Shown piece by piece: positions 1 to 7,165 of a stretch of DNA of 50,489 nucleotides (its first letter is position 1; the number at the start of each line of letters is the position of its first letter). The position numbers and the translations under genes were made by a program. This DNA comes from Candidatus Parcubacteria bacterium (GTDB lineage Bacteria; Patescibacteriota; Minisyncoccia; Minisyncoccales; JAGLPU01). The stretch is from NCBI GenBank assembly GCA_023137175.1, contig JAGLPU010000005.1, forward strand, positions 1 through 50,489, given 5' to 3'. Below the pieces are notes generated by a model. The model worked only from the letters and a program-made list of their open reading frames with translations. It did not search any database and was not told the DNA's origin.

Positions 1-346
1 CCATTCTTCCGCAAATAATAATTACCGCATCAGACGATCTGGTCATTAAAAGATTCCGGCCGGAATAATCAAATCCAGTATAAACTATAACATCAAAATT
101 ATCCGTTGGAAGCTTATAGGCTTTTTTATGAGCGGCTTCTGTGGCAGCCGGAGAAAAACCAATACTAATCCCTTTAGCTTGTTTTGCTCCTTGAGCAGAG
201 CAATAAGGCAAACCAATAGTGGCGCCGGTAATCAAAATACAGCCCTGTTTAACTATTTCTTCGCCTATTTCTTTGGCCAGTTCATGCGCGCATTCAGGAC
301 AAATCTTAGTATCGGCAGATCCGGCAACAGCAATTTTGTATTTCAT
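1..346 (-). CDS. SLOG/LOG-like Rossmann-fold protein (3' end outside window)
   Basis: I translated the minus strand from the ATG at 344-346; the frame stays open to the window edge, giving 115 residues. The product starts MKYKIAVAGSADT and continues with ILITGATIGLPY and a YSGRNLLMTRSSDAVIII stretch. A G-S near the N-terminus, a G-A/G-T-G-like turn and an R-N-xx-M-T segment are the usual layout of the SLOG nucleotide-binding fold (LOG, DprA and TIGR00725-type proteins). Members bind nucleotides or act as phosphoribohydrolases, but the substrate cannot be told here. The gene lies directly downstream of the tRNA-Arg gene on the same strand, so the two may be co-transcribed. The C-terminus is missing. 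Confidence 0.7.
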   Translation of the reverse strand, partial: MKYKIAVAGSADTKICPECAHELAKEIGEEIVKQGCILITGATIGLPYCSAQGAKQAKGISIGFSPAATEAAHKKAYKLPTDNFDVIVYTGFDYSGRNLLMTRSSDAVIIICGRM

Positions 347-381
347 ATATTTATTCTAACAAAAATTAATGTTTTTATCTA

Positions 382-453
382 TGCCCCCGGGCTGATTCGA
401 ACAGCCAGCTCCTCCTCCGGAGGGAGGTGTCTTATCCGTTAAACTACGGGGGC
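382..453 (-). tRNA. tRNA-Arg, anticodon CCG
   Basis: The minus strand folds into a full cloverleaf. The 7-bp acceptor is GCCCCCG with CGGGGGC and discriminator A. The anticodon stem is CCTCC/GGAGG around loop CTCCGGA, which gives anticodon CCG (codon CGG, Arg). The variable loop is AGCT. The T arm is GGCTG-TTCGAAT-CAGCC. No CCA is encoded. The 5' end (bases 439-453) lies inside the last codons and stop of the upstream methyltransferase gene, whose TAA falls in the D-arm region, so the tRNA is probably cut from a shared transcript. C34 means this tRNA is not itself a substrate for the wobble-uridine enzymes next door. Confidence 0.95.
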
Positions 454-1146
454 AGGCTTATGGGCTACAATATAAATATCGGAATATTTCCATTCTTTTC
501 CGGTAGTCCAAATTTTTGCTACCTCAAAATCTGCTTTTTCAGTTAAAGACTTCAGTTCATTTTTGGTAAAAAAATGATAATAGCGCGATGCTTTGTCCCC
601 CCAAGGGATAAAAGTATCGCCAAAGTCAAGTTTGGAAGCGCCAATGATTTTTAGAAATGTGCTCTTGATCAGCCTAAAAAGATTTTGTTTATCCCGACAT
701 TCCCAAACATTCCAAACCGTTAAAATTAAAGTTCCTCCCGGTTTAAGCACTCTATTCGCTTCAGCTAAAAATTGGGTTCTAAATTCTTGGGAAGGAAGGT
801 TGTGCAAGGCTCTAATGCTGTAAATTTTGTCAAAATGATTATCAGGAAAGGGCAGATTTAAAGCGTCTGCCGTCTGGAAATGCAAGTGGGGATAATTTTC
901 TTTTGCTATTTCAATCAACTCGCCGGAATTATCAACGCCAACATAGTCTATTTTTTTGTCTTTGAAAATTTTATATAAACGACCATTGCCACAGCCCAAA
1001 TCCAAAACCCTTTCTTCTGGAACAACATATTCTTTCAAACAATCAATGTCCCAAACAAAACCTCTTGACCTTGTAAAATGCAGGGCAATTCGGTTATAAT
1101 TCTGACAAGTTTCCTTTAATAAATATTTTGCGTATTCTCTATCCAT
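439..1146 (-). CDS. Trm9/ALKBH8-type SAM-dependent tRNA wobble-uridine methyltransferase-like protein
   Basis: Class I SAM methyltransferase of 235 aa. Seen: an N-terminal NYNRIALHF segment (residues 16-24), motif I VLDLGCGNG (47-55), acidic D72, ADALNLPFPD (93-102), ALHNL, post-motif VLKPGG (133-138), then DTFIPWG (177-183) and RYYHFF (188-193). The PW and RYYH elements and the N-terminal segment are hallmarks of Trm9 and the ALKBH8 methyltransferase domain, which methyl-esterify cm5U34 to mcm5U34 in tRNA; general SAM methyltransferases lack them. An upstream in-frame ATG at 1176 exists, but it would overlap the divergent elp3 gene, and residues 1-20 from 1146 fit the family, so I chose 1146. 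The start is only 3 bp from the elp3 start, and the 3' end overlaps the tRNA-Arg by 15 nt. Eukaryotic Trm9 needs Trm112; none is seen here. Function is inferred from motifs. Confidence 0.8.
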   Translation of the reverse strand: MDREYAKYLLKETCQNYNRIALHFTRSRGFVWDIDCLKEYVVPEERVLDLGCGNGRLYKIFKDKKIDYVGVDNSGELIEIAKENYPHLHFQTADALNLPFPDNHFDKIYSIRALHNLPSQEFRTQFLAEANRVLKPGGTLILTVWNVWECRDKQNLFRLIKSTFLKIIGASKLDFGDTFIPWGDKASRYYHFFTKNELKSLTEKADFEVAKIWTTGKEWKYSDIYIVAHKPAPVV

Positions 1147-1149
1147 AAA

Positions 1150-2745
1150 ATGCAAACTGCTCAAGCCATAATCCAAAAACTAATTAAAGATAAAGCAAAA
1201 ACTGTGGAGGATTTGGCATTGGCAAAAAGAAGAGTGGCTAAAGAGCTAAACTCCTCTCTTCCCACTAATGTAAAACTTTTAGCAGTATATCACAATTTGC
1301 TCCGGGAAAAAAGAATTACCAAGTCTGAAACTTTAGAAAAGCTTCTAATTAAAAGGGGCATTCGCAGCCTTTCTGGAGTAATAGTGGTTTCAGTATTAAC
1401 CAAACCCTATTCTTGTCCGGGAAAATGCATTTACTGCCCTACCGAAAAAGGAATACCGAAAAGTTATTTGTCGGGAGAACCGGCAGTAGAAAGAGCCAAA
1501 GCGTTAAAATACGATCCTTATCTACAAACCAAAACAAGAATAGACAGCTTATCAAAACAGGGGCACCCGATTGATAAAGTTGAACTGAGAATTATTGGCG
1601 CCACATGGAGTTCCTACCCTAAACAATATCAAGTCTGGTTTATAAAAGAATGCTTTAGGGCGGCCAATGAATTCTTGGCCGATAAAAAACAGCCCAGTAG
1701 TAAAAAAACCAGCTGGCCCGAGCTTAAAAGAGAACAGAGAAAGAACGAAAAAACCAAATGCCGTCTTGTGGGTATTAGCATAGAAACTCGGCCGGATTCA
1801 GTTGATCTGAAAGAGATCATCAACTTAAGAAAATTGGGTGTAACCATGGTTGAAATCGGCGTACAAACCATCTTTGACGATATTTTGGAAAAATGCAAAA
1901 GAGGGCATCTGGTGGAAGAAACAATAGCTGCCACTAAACTTCTTAAAAATGCCGGCTTTAAAGTAATGTACCAAATGATGCCCAATCTTCCCGGCTCCAG
2001 CTTAAAAAGAGATCTTACTTGTTTCAAATCTCTTTTTAACGACTCTAAGCTTAAACCCGACTGGCTGAAAATTTATCCTTGCCTGGTCTGCAAGGGCTCG
2101 GAGCTTTATGAACTTTGGAAACAAAAAAAATATCATCCCTACACAGACAAAGAATTGACTGAGCTTTTGATCGCAATTAAAAAAATCATTCCTTACTGGG
2201 TAAGGCTCAGTAGATTAATAAGAGACATCCCTGCATTTCAAATTGAAGCCGGCTGCAAAATTTCAAATCTAAGAGAAATAATTCAGAAAAAATTCAAAGA
2301 AAAAGGAATAAGATGCAACTGCATAAGATGCCGGGAAGTGAGAGAAAGATACAACCCCAAGGAAAAAATTGAACTTCATAGAGAAGACTATGATGCCTCC
2401 GAAGGCAAAGAAATATTCTTGAGCTTTGAAAATAAGGAGAAAACAAAACTTTTTGCCTATTTAAGGTTAAGAATTTCTTCTAATCTGTTGCCAGTGTTAA
2501 AAAACGCTGCTCTTGTCAGAGAACTACATACCTTTGGACAAATGGTGCCGGTAGGCAAAAAAGCTTGCCTAGCACAACACAAAGGACTGGGCAAAAAATT
2601 GCTCAAAGAAGCGGAAAAGATAAGCAGAAAAGAATTCAAACTAAATAAAATTGCCGTGATTTCCGGCATTGGCGCAAGAGATTATTTTCGCAAAACAGAC
2701 TATCGCCTAAAAGACAATTACATGGTGAAAACTCTACCTTTTTAA
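1150..2745 (+). CDS. elp3: Elp3-family tRNA uridine(34) acetyltransferase (radical SAM + GNAT)
   Basis: Protein of 531 aa, close to the size of known single-chain Elp3. The radical-SAM cysteine motif CPGKCIYCP lies at residues 89-97, followed by GIPKSYLSGEPA and YDPYLQ, both typical of Elp3, and a GATWSSYP segment matching the family's GGTWS loop. The C-terminal GNAT domain (about 420-531) has RELHTFGQMVPVG, HKGLGKKLL (acetyl-CoA loop), ISGIGARDYFRKTDYR and a final YMVK, all Elp3 landmarks. Known role: transfer of an acetyl-derived carboxymethyl group to C5 of U34, giving cm5U. In bacteria and archaea Elp3 can act without Elp1/2/4-6. The divergent Trm9-like neighbour could take the product on to mcm5U. 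A possible promoter, TTGTAA-18 bp-TATAAT (1071-1100), lies inside the neighbour's coding region. Confidence 0.92.
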   Translation: MQTAQAIIQKLIKDKAKTVEDLALAKRRVAKELNSSLPTNVKLLAVYHNLLREKRITKSETLEKLLIKRGIRSLSGVIVVSVLTKPYSCPGKCIYCPTEKGIPKSYLSGEPAVERAKALKYDPYLQTKTRIDSLSKQGHPIDKVELRIIGATWSSYPKQYQVWFIKECFRAANEFLADKKQPSSKKTSWPELKREQRKNEKTKCRLVGISIETRPDSVDLKEIINLRKLGVTMVEIGVQTIFDDILEKCKRGHLVEETIAATKLLKNAGFKVMYQMMPNLPGSSLKRDLTCFKSLFNDSKLKPDWLKIYPCLVCKGSELYELWKQKKYHPYTDKELTELLIAIKKIIPYWVRLSRLIRDIPAFQIEAGCKISNLREIIQKKFKEKGIRCNCIRCREVRERYNPKEKIELHREDYDASEGKEIFLSFENKEKTKLFAYLRLRISSNLLPVLKNAALVRELHTFGQMVPVGKKACLAQHKGLGKKLLKEAEKISRKEFKLNKIAVISGIGARDYFRKTDYRLKDNYMVKTLPF

Positions 2746-2796
2746 AATTTTTTGCTATACTCTAATAAAGATTAATATTAATTTAAATATAAAAAT

Positions 2797-3555
2797 ATGG
2801 AACCTATACTACTTATCTTAATTTTCTTATTTATAGTTTTTGGATTAGGCGGACTAAGAGTGGTTAATCAATACGAAAGAGGAGTGATTCTTACTTTAGG
2901 TAAATACACCGGCACTTATGAGCCGGGGCTGCGCTGGATATTTATCGGCATTCAAAACATAATCAAAGTCGATATTAGAATTACCACTATTGATATCCCA
3001 CGTCAGGAAGCAATCACTATGGACAATGTTCCGGTAGGCATCAATGCTGTTGTTTATTTCAAAGTATTAAAAGCAGAAGACGCAATATTAAAAGTAGAAA
3101 ACTATTCTTACGCTGTTTCCCAGTATGCCTTAGCTGCTTTGCGTGACATTATCGGAGGAGTAGAACTGGATACTCTTTTGGCAGAAAGAGAAAAAATAGC
3201 CGTTGACATTAAAAAAGTCGTTGACGAAGAAACCGATGCTTGGGGAATTGATGTTACAGCAATAAAAATACAAGATGTAGAACTCCCGGCCGGGATGAAA
3301 AGAGCTATGGCTGCTCAAGCTGAAAGTGAAAGAGAAAAAAGAGCGATTATTATTAAGGCCGGAGGCGAGGTAAAGGCGGCGGAAAATCTGCAAAGAGCGG
3401 CGGAAATTTTAGGAGCTACCCCAGGAGGTTTGTCTTTAAGAACTTTGGGAACAATAGAGAAACTCCAACCAGACCCTTCAAAGACAGTGATATTCGCTTT
3501 ACCAGTAGAGGTTTTAGAAGGATTAAAATCTTTAACAAGTAGCAAGAAAGTTTAG
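2797..3555 (+). CDS. SPFH/band-7 membrane protein (slipin/stomatin-like)
   Basis: 252 aa. One N-terminal membrane helix (about residues 3-22) is followed by RVVNQYERGVILTLGKYTG and an EPGLRWI segment, the standard opening of a slipin/stomatin SPFH domain. ALRDIIGGVELDTLLAERE and IQDVELPAGMKRAMAAQAE then lead into the Ala/Glu-rich helix. These proteins form membrane-bound oligomeric cages and often regulate proteases or membrane domains; a usual partner, NfeD, is not adjacent. A strong terminator follows 13 bases after the stop. An extended -10-like TTGCTATACT at 2749-2758 may be its promoter. A second, unrelated-looking SPFH gene lies at 42775. Confidence 0.9.
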   Translation: MEPILLILIFLFIVFGLGGLRVVNQYERGVILTLGKYTGTYEPGLRWIFIGIQNIIKVDIRITTIDIPRQEAITMDNVPVGINAVVYFKVLKAEDAILKVENYSYAVSQYALAALRDIIGGVELDTLLAEREKIAVDIKKVVDEETDAWGIDVTAIKIQDVELPAGMKRAMAAQAESEREKRAIIIKAGGEVKAAENLQRAAEILGATPGGLSLRTLGTIEKLQPDPSKTVIFALPVEVLEGLKSLTSSKKV

Positions 3556-3568
3556 AGAAAATTATTGA

Positions 3569-3598
3569 CCTCGCCCCGCTTAGCGGGGCGAGGTTTTT
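3569..3598 (+). terminator. Rho-independent terminator of the SPFH gene
   Basis: An 11-bp perfect stem (CCTCGCCCCGC / GCGGGGCGAGG) with a 3-nt loop and five Ts stands between two convergent genes. It is one of the strongest hairpins in the window. Confidence 0.95.
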
Positions 3599-3600
3599 GA

Positions 3601-4383
3601 TTATCTAATTTGTTGTAAAAACTTTTTAGCCAGTTCTGCTGTGTTGGCGGTGCCGTTATAAAATGATTTCCAGACAACAACAATGTCAGCATCATTAAAA
3701 ATAGCCCGTTGAACTTCCTGAAAGTCATCCCCTCCGGCAACAGCAATCATAATATCATAGCTGTTTTTAATTCTTTGAATTTCGTGAAAAGGAATTTCTT
3801 TTTCAATGTTATCCGATTCTTCGTCAACCCCCCGGTGCAAAATTACAACCTGCGGAAGTTTTTTTAATTGGCGCAAAACAGACAAAGGAAATTCAACATT
3901 CATCATGTCTATCATTGCTTCCAAATTATATGCTCCGCATTTTTGAATAAAAGCGTTCAGGGTTTCAATGGGAGCCTGGCCCAAAGCGGTAACAGCGTTA
4001 GCTCCTCCTTCTTTGGCAATCTCCACTTCTCTCGCTCCCCTGTCCATACACTTTAAGTCAGCAACAATATAGGGAGCAAAAACTGTTTCTTTGTTTTCTT
4101 GCAGCTTTTTTTTCTGAACATCAGCTAATTTTCCTGCCAATAAGGGCATCAAAATCCCCGCTAAAGAAGAATCTTTCACTTCCGGAATATTATATCCAAA
4201 AAGTCTCTGCTCCCACCATGACCTTATATTCCTAATTCCTCTTACTCCGTAATTCTTTATCAAAGGAGTTCCGGCCTCAATAATAATTCTTTTATCCAAA
4301 GGAATTTGGCCAATAATATTCTGTGCCTCGGTTAGGGTGCTGTTTAAAGCAATTTGGAGATAGCGCTGTTTTTTATCTAGCAT
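3601..4383 (-). CDS. HPS/KGPDC-like enzyme of the OMP decarboxylase superfamily
   Basis: 260 aa. IIEAGTPLIKNYG (residues 34-46), ADLKCMD (D109, K111, D114; the DxKxxD signature of the superfamily) and a later ILHRGVDEE correspond to hexulose-6-phosphate synthase and 3-keto-gulonate-6-phosphate decarboxylase. A C-terminal VAGGDDFQEV looks like the phosphate-binding loop. HPS condenses formaldehyde with ribulose 5-phosphate, or runs in reverse to make ribulose 5-phosphate. About 45 extra residues (52-100) sit between the GTPLIK strand and the DxKxxD strand, which normal HPS lacks. No PHI isomerase gene is seen nearby. The substrate is uncertain. Its stop abuts the terminator of the convergent SPFH gene. 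Confidence 0.78.
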   Translation of the reverse strand: MLDKKQRYLQIALNSTLTEAQNIIGQIPLDKRIIIEAGTPLIKNYGVRGIRNIRSWWEQRLFGYNIPEVKDSSLAGILMPLLAGKLADVQKKKLQENKETVFAPYIVADLKCMDRGAREVEIAKEGGANAVTALGQAPIETLNAFIQKCGAYNLEAMIDMMNVEFPLSVLRQLKKLPQVVILHRGVDEESDNIEKEIPFHEIQRIKNSYDIMIAVAGGDDFQEVQRAIFNDADIVVVWKSFYNGTANTAELAKKFLQQIR

Positions 4384-4395
4384 ACTTAAAGTATA

Positions 4396-5268
4396 TCAAA
4401 TAATTAAAGTAATCAAAAACCCTATTAAAGAAGATAAAGCGATGGGAGGCAAGGCAGGTATAGGCTTTCTATTTTCCTGCCTGATAAAAAGCCAAAAACT
4501 GGCCAAGAGCCCTATTAAAGAAAAAACCGCAACGATTAAAGAATTATTTATTCCCTGCGGAAGCAGAGAAATACAAAAAATCATCGGAAAAACAACATCA
4601 CCTCCTCCTAAAATTAAAAATTCTCTTTTAACGGCTTGAGAATCAGTTCTTACTTTTTCCAGCTGCGCTCCGAAATCGGAAATCTTTTGCGGAATAATTA
4701 AGGCCAGAATAGCCTTATGTTCTATCATTTCTCTAGCCATCTTCACCATGTGTTTTGTCTTATAAACAGCAATGAAATCATATATTGAAAAAAGCACCAA
4801 TAGCCATACTATCGCATAAGGGTCAAGGGTTAAACCTAAAATAACTCCTGCTCCAACTAAGCCTAAAATAAGGCAGATATTATGGTTTAAAACTAAAGGC
4901 TGTTTATGCCACCAAAAAACCAATAACCCCATTAAAACCATTGCTGGCAAAGAACTGAGCCACAAATTAAGAGTAAGAGTTCCTCCCCACCAGACAGTCA
5001 AGACAAAAAGACTTTTATAAACTATTTTCTTCTTTTTTCTTTGTTTTATTATAAAAAGAATAAAAAAAAGAACAGAGACAGCCAAAATAAACTGCAGAAT
5101 AAACTGTCCTAAAGAAACCTGCGGTAAAGAAATAATTTCCTTTTCTGAAAATTCATTCACTCTTAAACCGGCGATTAAACCCAATCCCAAAGTAAGAGAA
5201 AATAAAAAAACTTCTCCTAAAAGAATTCTCCAGGGAACTATTCTTTGAGTTGTTGCGCTGTTTTGCAT
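4396..5268 (-). CDS. Presenilin/SPP-type intramembrane aspartyl protease (A22-like)
   Basis: 290 aa with about nine hydrophobic segments. All three signatures of the GxGD protease family are present: YD at residues 163-164 in a membrane helix, GGGD at 221-224, and PALPP at 271-275. The two aspartates D164 and D224 are the expected catalytic pair. Known relatives (archaeal PSH, signal peptide peptidase) cut single-pass helices and leftover signal peptides in the membrane. Gene order on the minus strand is Mur ligase, a 44-aa ORF, this gene, then the HPS-like gene, with small gaps, so an operon is likely. TGA is the stop. Confidence 0.87.
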   Translation of the reverse strand: MQNSATTQRIVPWRILLGEVFLFSLTLGLGLIAGLRVNEFSEKEIISLPQVSLGQFILQFILAVSVLFFILFIIKQRKKKKIVYKSLFVLTVWWGGTLTLNLWLSSLPAMVLMGLLVFWWHKQPLVLNHNICLILGLVGAGVILGLTLDPYAIVWLLVLFSIYDFIAVYKTKHMVKMAREMIEHKAILALIIPQKISDFGAQLEKVRTDSQAVKREFLILGGGDVVFPMIFCISLLPQGINNSLIVAVFSLIGLLASFWLFIRQENRKPIPALPPIALSSLIGFLITLII

Positions 5269-5270
5269 TT

Positions 5271-5405
5271 TTAAGCCTTGTTCTTTTCAAACAATTCAGC
5301 TATCTTCTTCTCTTGTTTTTTTAAACTAAGTACCTCCCGCCGTATCCGAGCTTTTTGTCGGCAAATATATTTGCGCAAACCTTTAGGAATTTTTTGTCTG
5401 TCCAT
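5271..5405 (-). CDS. Small basic protein of unknown function, 44 aa
   Basis: The frame runs from ATG at 5403-5405 to TAA at 5271-5273. It starts MDRQKIPKGLRKYICRQ and is rich in Lys/Arg/Glu, predicted to be a single helix (RREVLSLKKQEKKIAELF). It fits exactly between the Mur ligase stop (5425) and the presenilin-like start (5268), with 2- and 19-base gaps, as an operon member would. I do not recognise a family. The context and the length of open frame in AT-rich DNA support a real gene; the function is open. Confidence 0.6.
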   Translation of the reverse strand: MDRQKIPKGLRKYICRQKARIRREVLSLKKQEKKIAELFEKNKA

Positions 5406-5424
5406 TTTTATTCAATATTAATTA

Positions 5425-6672
5425 TCAGCGCAATAATGATTTTCTGACAATCTCCCTGTCATCCCAAGAAATTTTCTTTCCGTTGGCGATACACATCCAT
5501 GGTTCGCATCCTTTGCCAGTAATAATCACAGTGTCTTTTGGCTGGGCCAAGCTTAACGCTTTTTTAATTGCCTGCTCTCTGTCTAAGACTTCATATAAAT
5601 CAGAATTATGAATTCCTGCTTTCACTTCCTGTAAAATCTGCTCAGGATTTTCGTCATAGGGATCTTCATTAGCAAGAACAATCTTATCGCAGTAGTTGGC
5701 CGCTATCTTCCCCATTTCCGGTCTCTTCCACTTATCCCTTCCTCCTCCCGCAGAACCCAAAAGACAAATTAGATTGCCGTCACTAAAGCTCTTGATAGAT
5801 TTATATACTTTTTCCAAGCTGTCAGGAGTATGGGCATAGTCAACAATAACTGACGGCTCCTTAGCTACTACTTCCATCCTGCCAGGAACACCAACTGTTT
5901 TTTCTAAAACTCGTTTGCAAATTTCCAAACTGACTCCTTGAGACAAGCCAATGCAAATTGCTGTTAAGGCGTTATAAACATTGAAGCTGCCTAACAGCTT
6001 CATATCAAATAAAACATTATTAGCTGTGAAGTTTATGCCTGTAGAAAAAAGACTAACATTGGTTGCTCCAACATATTTCAATCCCTGCTTTTTTAATTCT
6101 TTCAACCCATAGCTATATTTTTTATTAGCTGAAAAACTAAGAAAATATTCTGCATTGTCGTCATCTGTGTTCAGAATATGTATTCCCTTAGTCGCGGCAA
6201 ATAGTTTTCCTTTTGCCTGCCGGTATTTTTTAAAACTGCCATGGGATTCAATATGTTCTCGAGTAAGATTAGTAAACACTGCCGTGTCTAAATCAATAAA
6301 CCTATGGCGATGTTGCTTAATCCCCTCTGAGGTTACCTCTAATATTAGACACTTGCAGTCGGCATCAACTGCCCGTCTGATGAACTTTTGCAGCTTAAAG
6401 CGACCGGGCATAGTCATCTTCAATGTATTTGGCCATTCTTGATTGCCAATCTTAAATCTAATTGAAGAAACAGAAGCAACTTTAAACCCAGCTTCTGTTA
6501 AAATTTCACTTGCCAAGTGCGTAACTGTTGATTTGCCGTTCGTTCCAGTAATGCCGATCACGGTTATTTTCTTAGCTGGAAAACGATAGAAAGTAGCTCC
6601 TAATAACGATAACAAAAAATGGTACCAACTAAGTAAAAACGGAGGAATAAATTTTCTTAATAATCCTAACAT
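5425..6672 (-). CDS. MurE-like Mur ligase lacking the N-terminal UDP-binding domain
   Basis: 415 aa. The ATP loop GITGTNGKST is at about residue 40, followed by LEVTSEGIKQHR, TNLTREHIESHGS and KGKLF of the Mur ligase central domain, then VDYAHTPDSLEKV, GSAGGGRDKWKRPEMG and ITGKGCEPW of the C-terminal domain, matching MurE. The family's DNPR amino-acid-recognition motif is replaced by EDPYDENP, and the N-terminal domain is replaced by about 35 residues with a hydrophobic LLSWYHFLLSLLGATF stretch that could sit at the membrane. The role is probably adding a residue to the peptidoglycan stem, but the substrate may differ from classical MurE. It is first in a minus-strand run with the 44-aa ORF, the protease and the HPS-like gene. 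Confidence 0.85.
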   Translation of the reverse strand: MLGLLRKFIPPFLLSWYHFLLSLLGATFYRFPAKKITVIGITGTNGKSTVTHLASEILTEAGFKVASVSSIRFKIGNQEWPNTLKMTMPGRFKLQKFIRRAVDADCKCLILEVTSEGIKQHRHRFIDLDTAVFTNLTREHIESHGSFKKYRQAKGKLFAATKGIHILNTDDDNAEYFLSFSANKKYSYGLKELKKQGLKYVGATNVSLFSTGINFTANNVLFDMKLLGSFNVYNALTAICIGLSQGVSLEICKRVLEKTVGVPGRMEVVAKEPSVIVDYAHTPDSLEKVYKSIKSFSDGNLICLLGSAGGGRDKWKRPEMGKIAANYCDKIVLANEDPYDENPEQILQEVKAGIHNSDLYEVLDREQAIKKALSLAQPKDTVIITGKGCEPWMCIANGKKISWDDREIVRKSLLR

Positions 6673-6702
6673 CTTCTTTATGATATCTTATAATGCGCAA
6701 AT

Positions 6703-6723
6703 AAAAAAGAGGCTTTCTGCCTC
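6703..6723 (-). terminator. Rho-independent terminator after the receiver gene
   Basis: Read on the minus strand: GAGGC-AGAAA-GCCTC followed by six Ts. It lies between the receiver gene at 6751 and the Mur ligase. Confidence 0.85.
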
Positions 6724-6750
6724 CTGATTACGACCCTCAACAAGAAGCCC

Positions 6751-7113
6751 TTATAAATACTTATTAACATAGCCTACTAGTTCGGCGGGAGTAATGTTAG
6801 TTTTGATCAAATAAGCCTTAACGCCGCATTTTTCTGCTTGCTTCCGGGAATCAGGATCGTCATAATTAGAAAAAACAATTACCGGAATAGAAGAAATTTT
6901 AGGATTATTTTTTTGCTGCTTTAAGAAAAAAATACCATTTTCTTTAGGCAACAAGACATCAAGAATTACCATGTCTATTTCTTCTTTTTCAATAAGCTCT
7001 AATCCCTGTTCAGCGCTGGAAGCTGAAATTACTTCGAAACCAGCATGAACAAGCTTTTCCTTGTACATCTCTTTTAAAAGTTTTTCATCTTCTACCAATA
7101 GAATCTTTTTCAT
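6751..7113 (-). CDS. Stand-alone response-regulator receiver (CheY-like)
   Basis: 120 aa, a single receiver domain: KKILLVEDE (acidic pair at 8-9), phospho-acceptor D52 in MVILDVLLP, VIVFSNYDD (conserved Ser) and AYLIKT (conserved Lys). There is no output domain. A clear AGGAGGAA ribosome-binding site lies about 9 nt upstream of the ATG, rare in this window, so the start is secure. A terminator follows, so it is probably transcribed alone or as the tail of the valS unit (52-nt gap). The partner kinase is unknown; two other stand-alone receivers and two kinases lie at 11-19 kb. Confidence 0.93.
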   Translation of the reverse strand: MKKILLVEDEKLLKEMYKEKLVHAGFEVISASSAEQGLELIEKEEIDMVILDVLLPKENGIFFLKQQKNNPKISSIPVIVFSNYDDPDSRKQAEKCGVKAYLIKTNITPAELVGYVNKYL

Positions 7114-7165
7114 AAATCAGTTCCTCCTCTTTTATTTTAATATAAATAAAAAAAATGGCAAGGAT

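Noticed and set aside
4381-4393. Palindrome ATACTT-A-AAGTAT at the HPS-like gene start
   Set aside because: Only 6-bp arms made mostly of A/T; no second copy nearby to support an operator.
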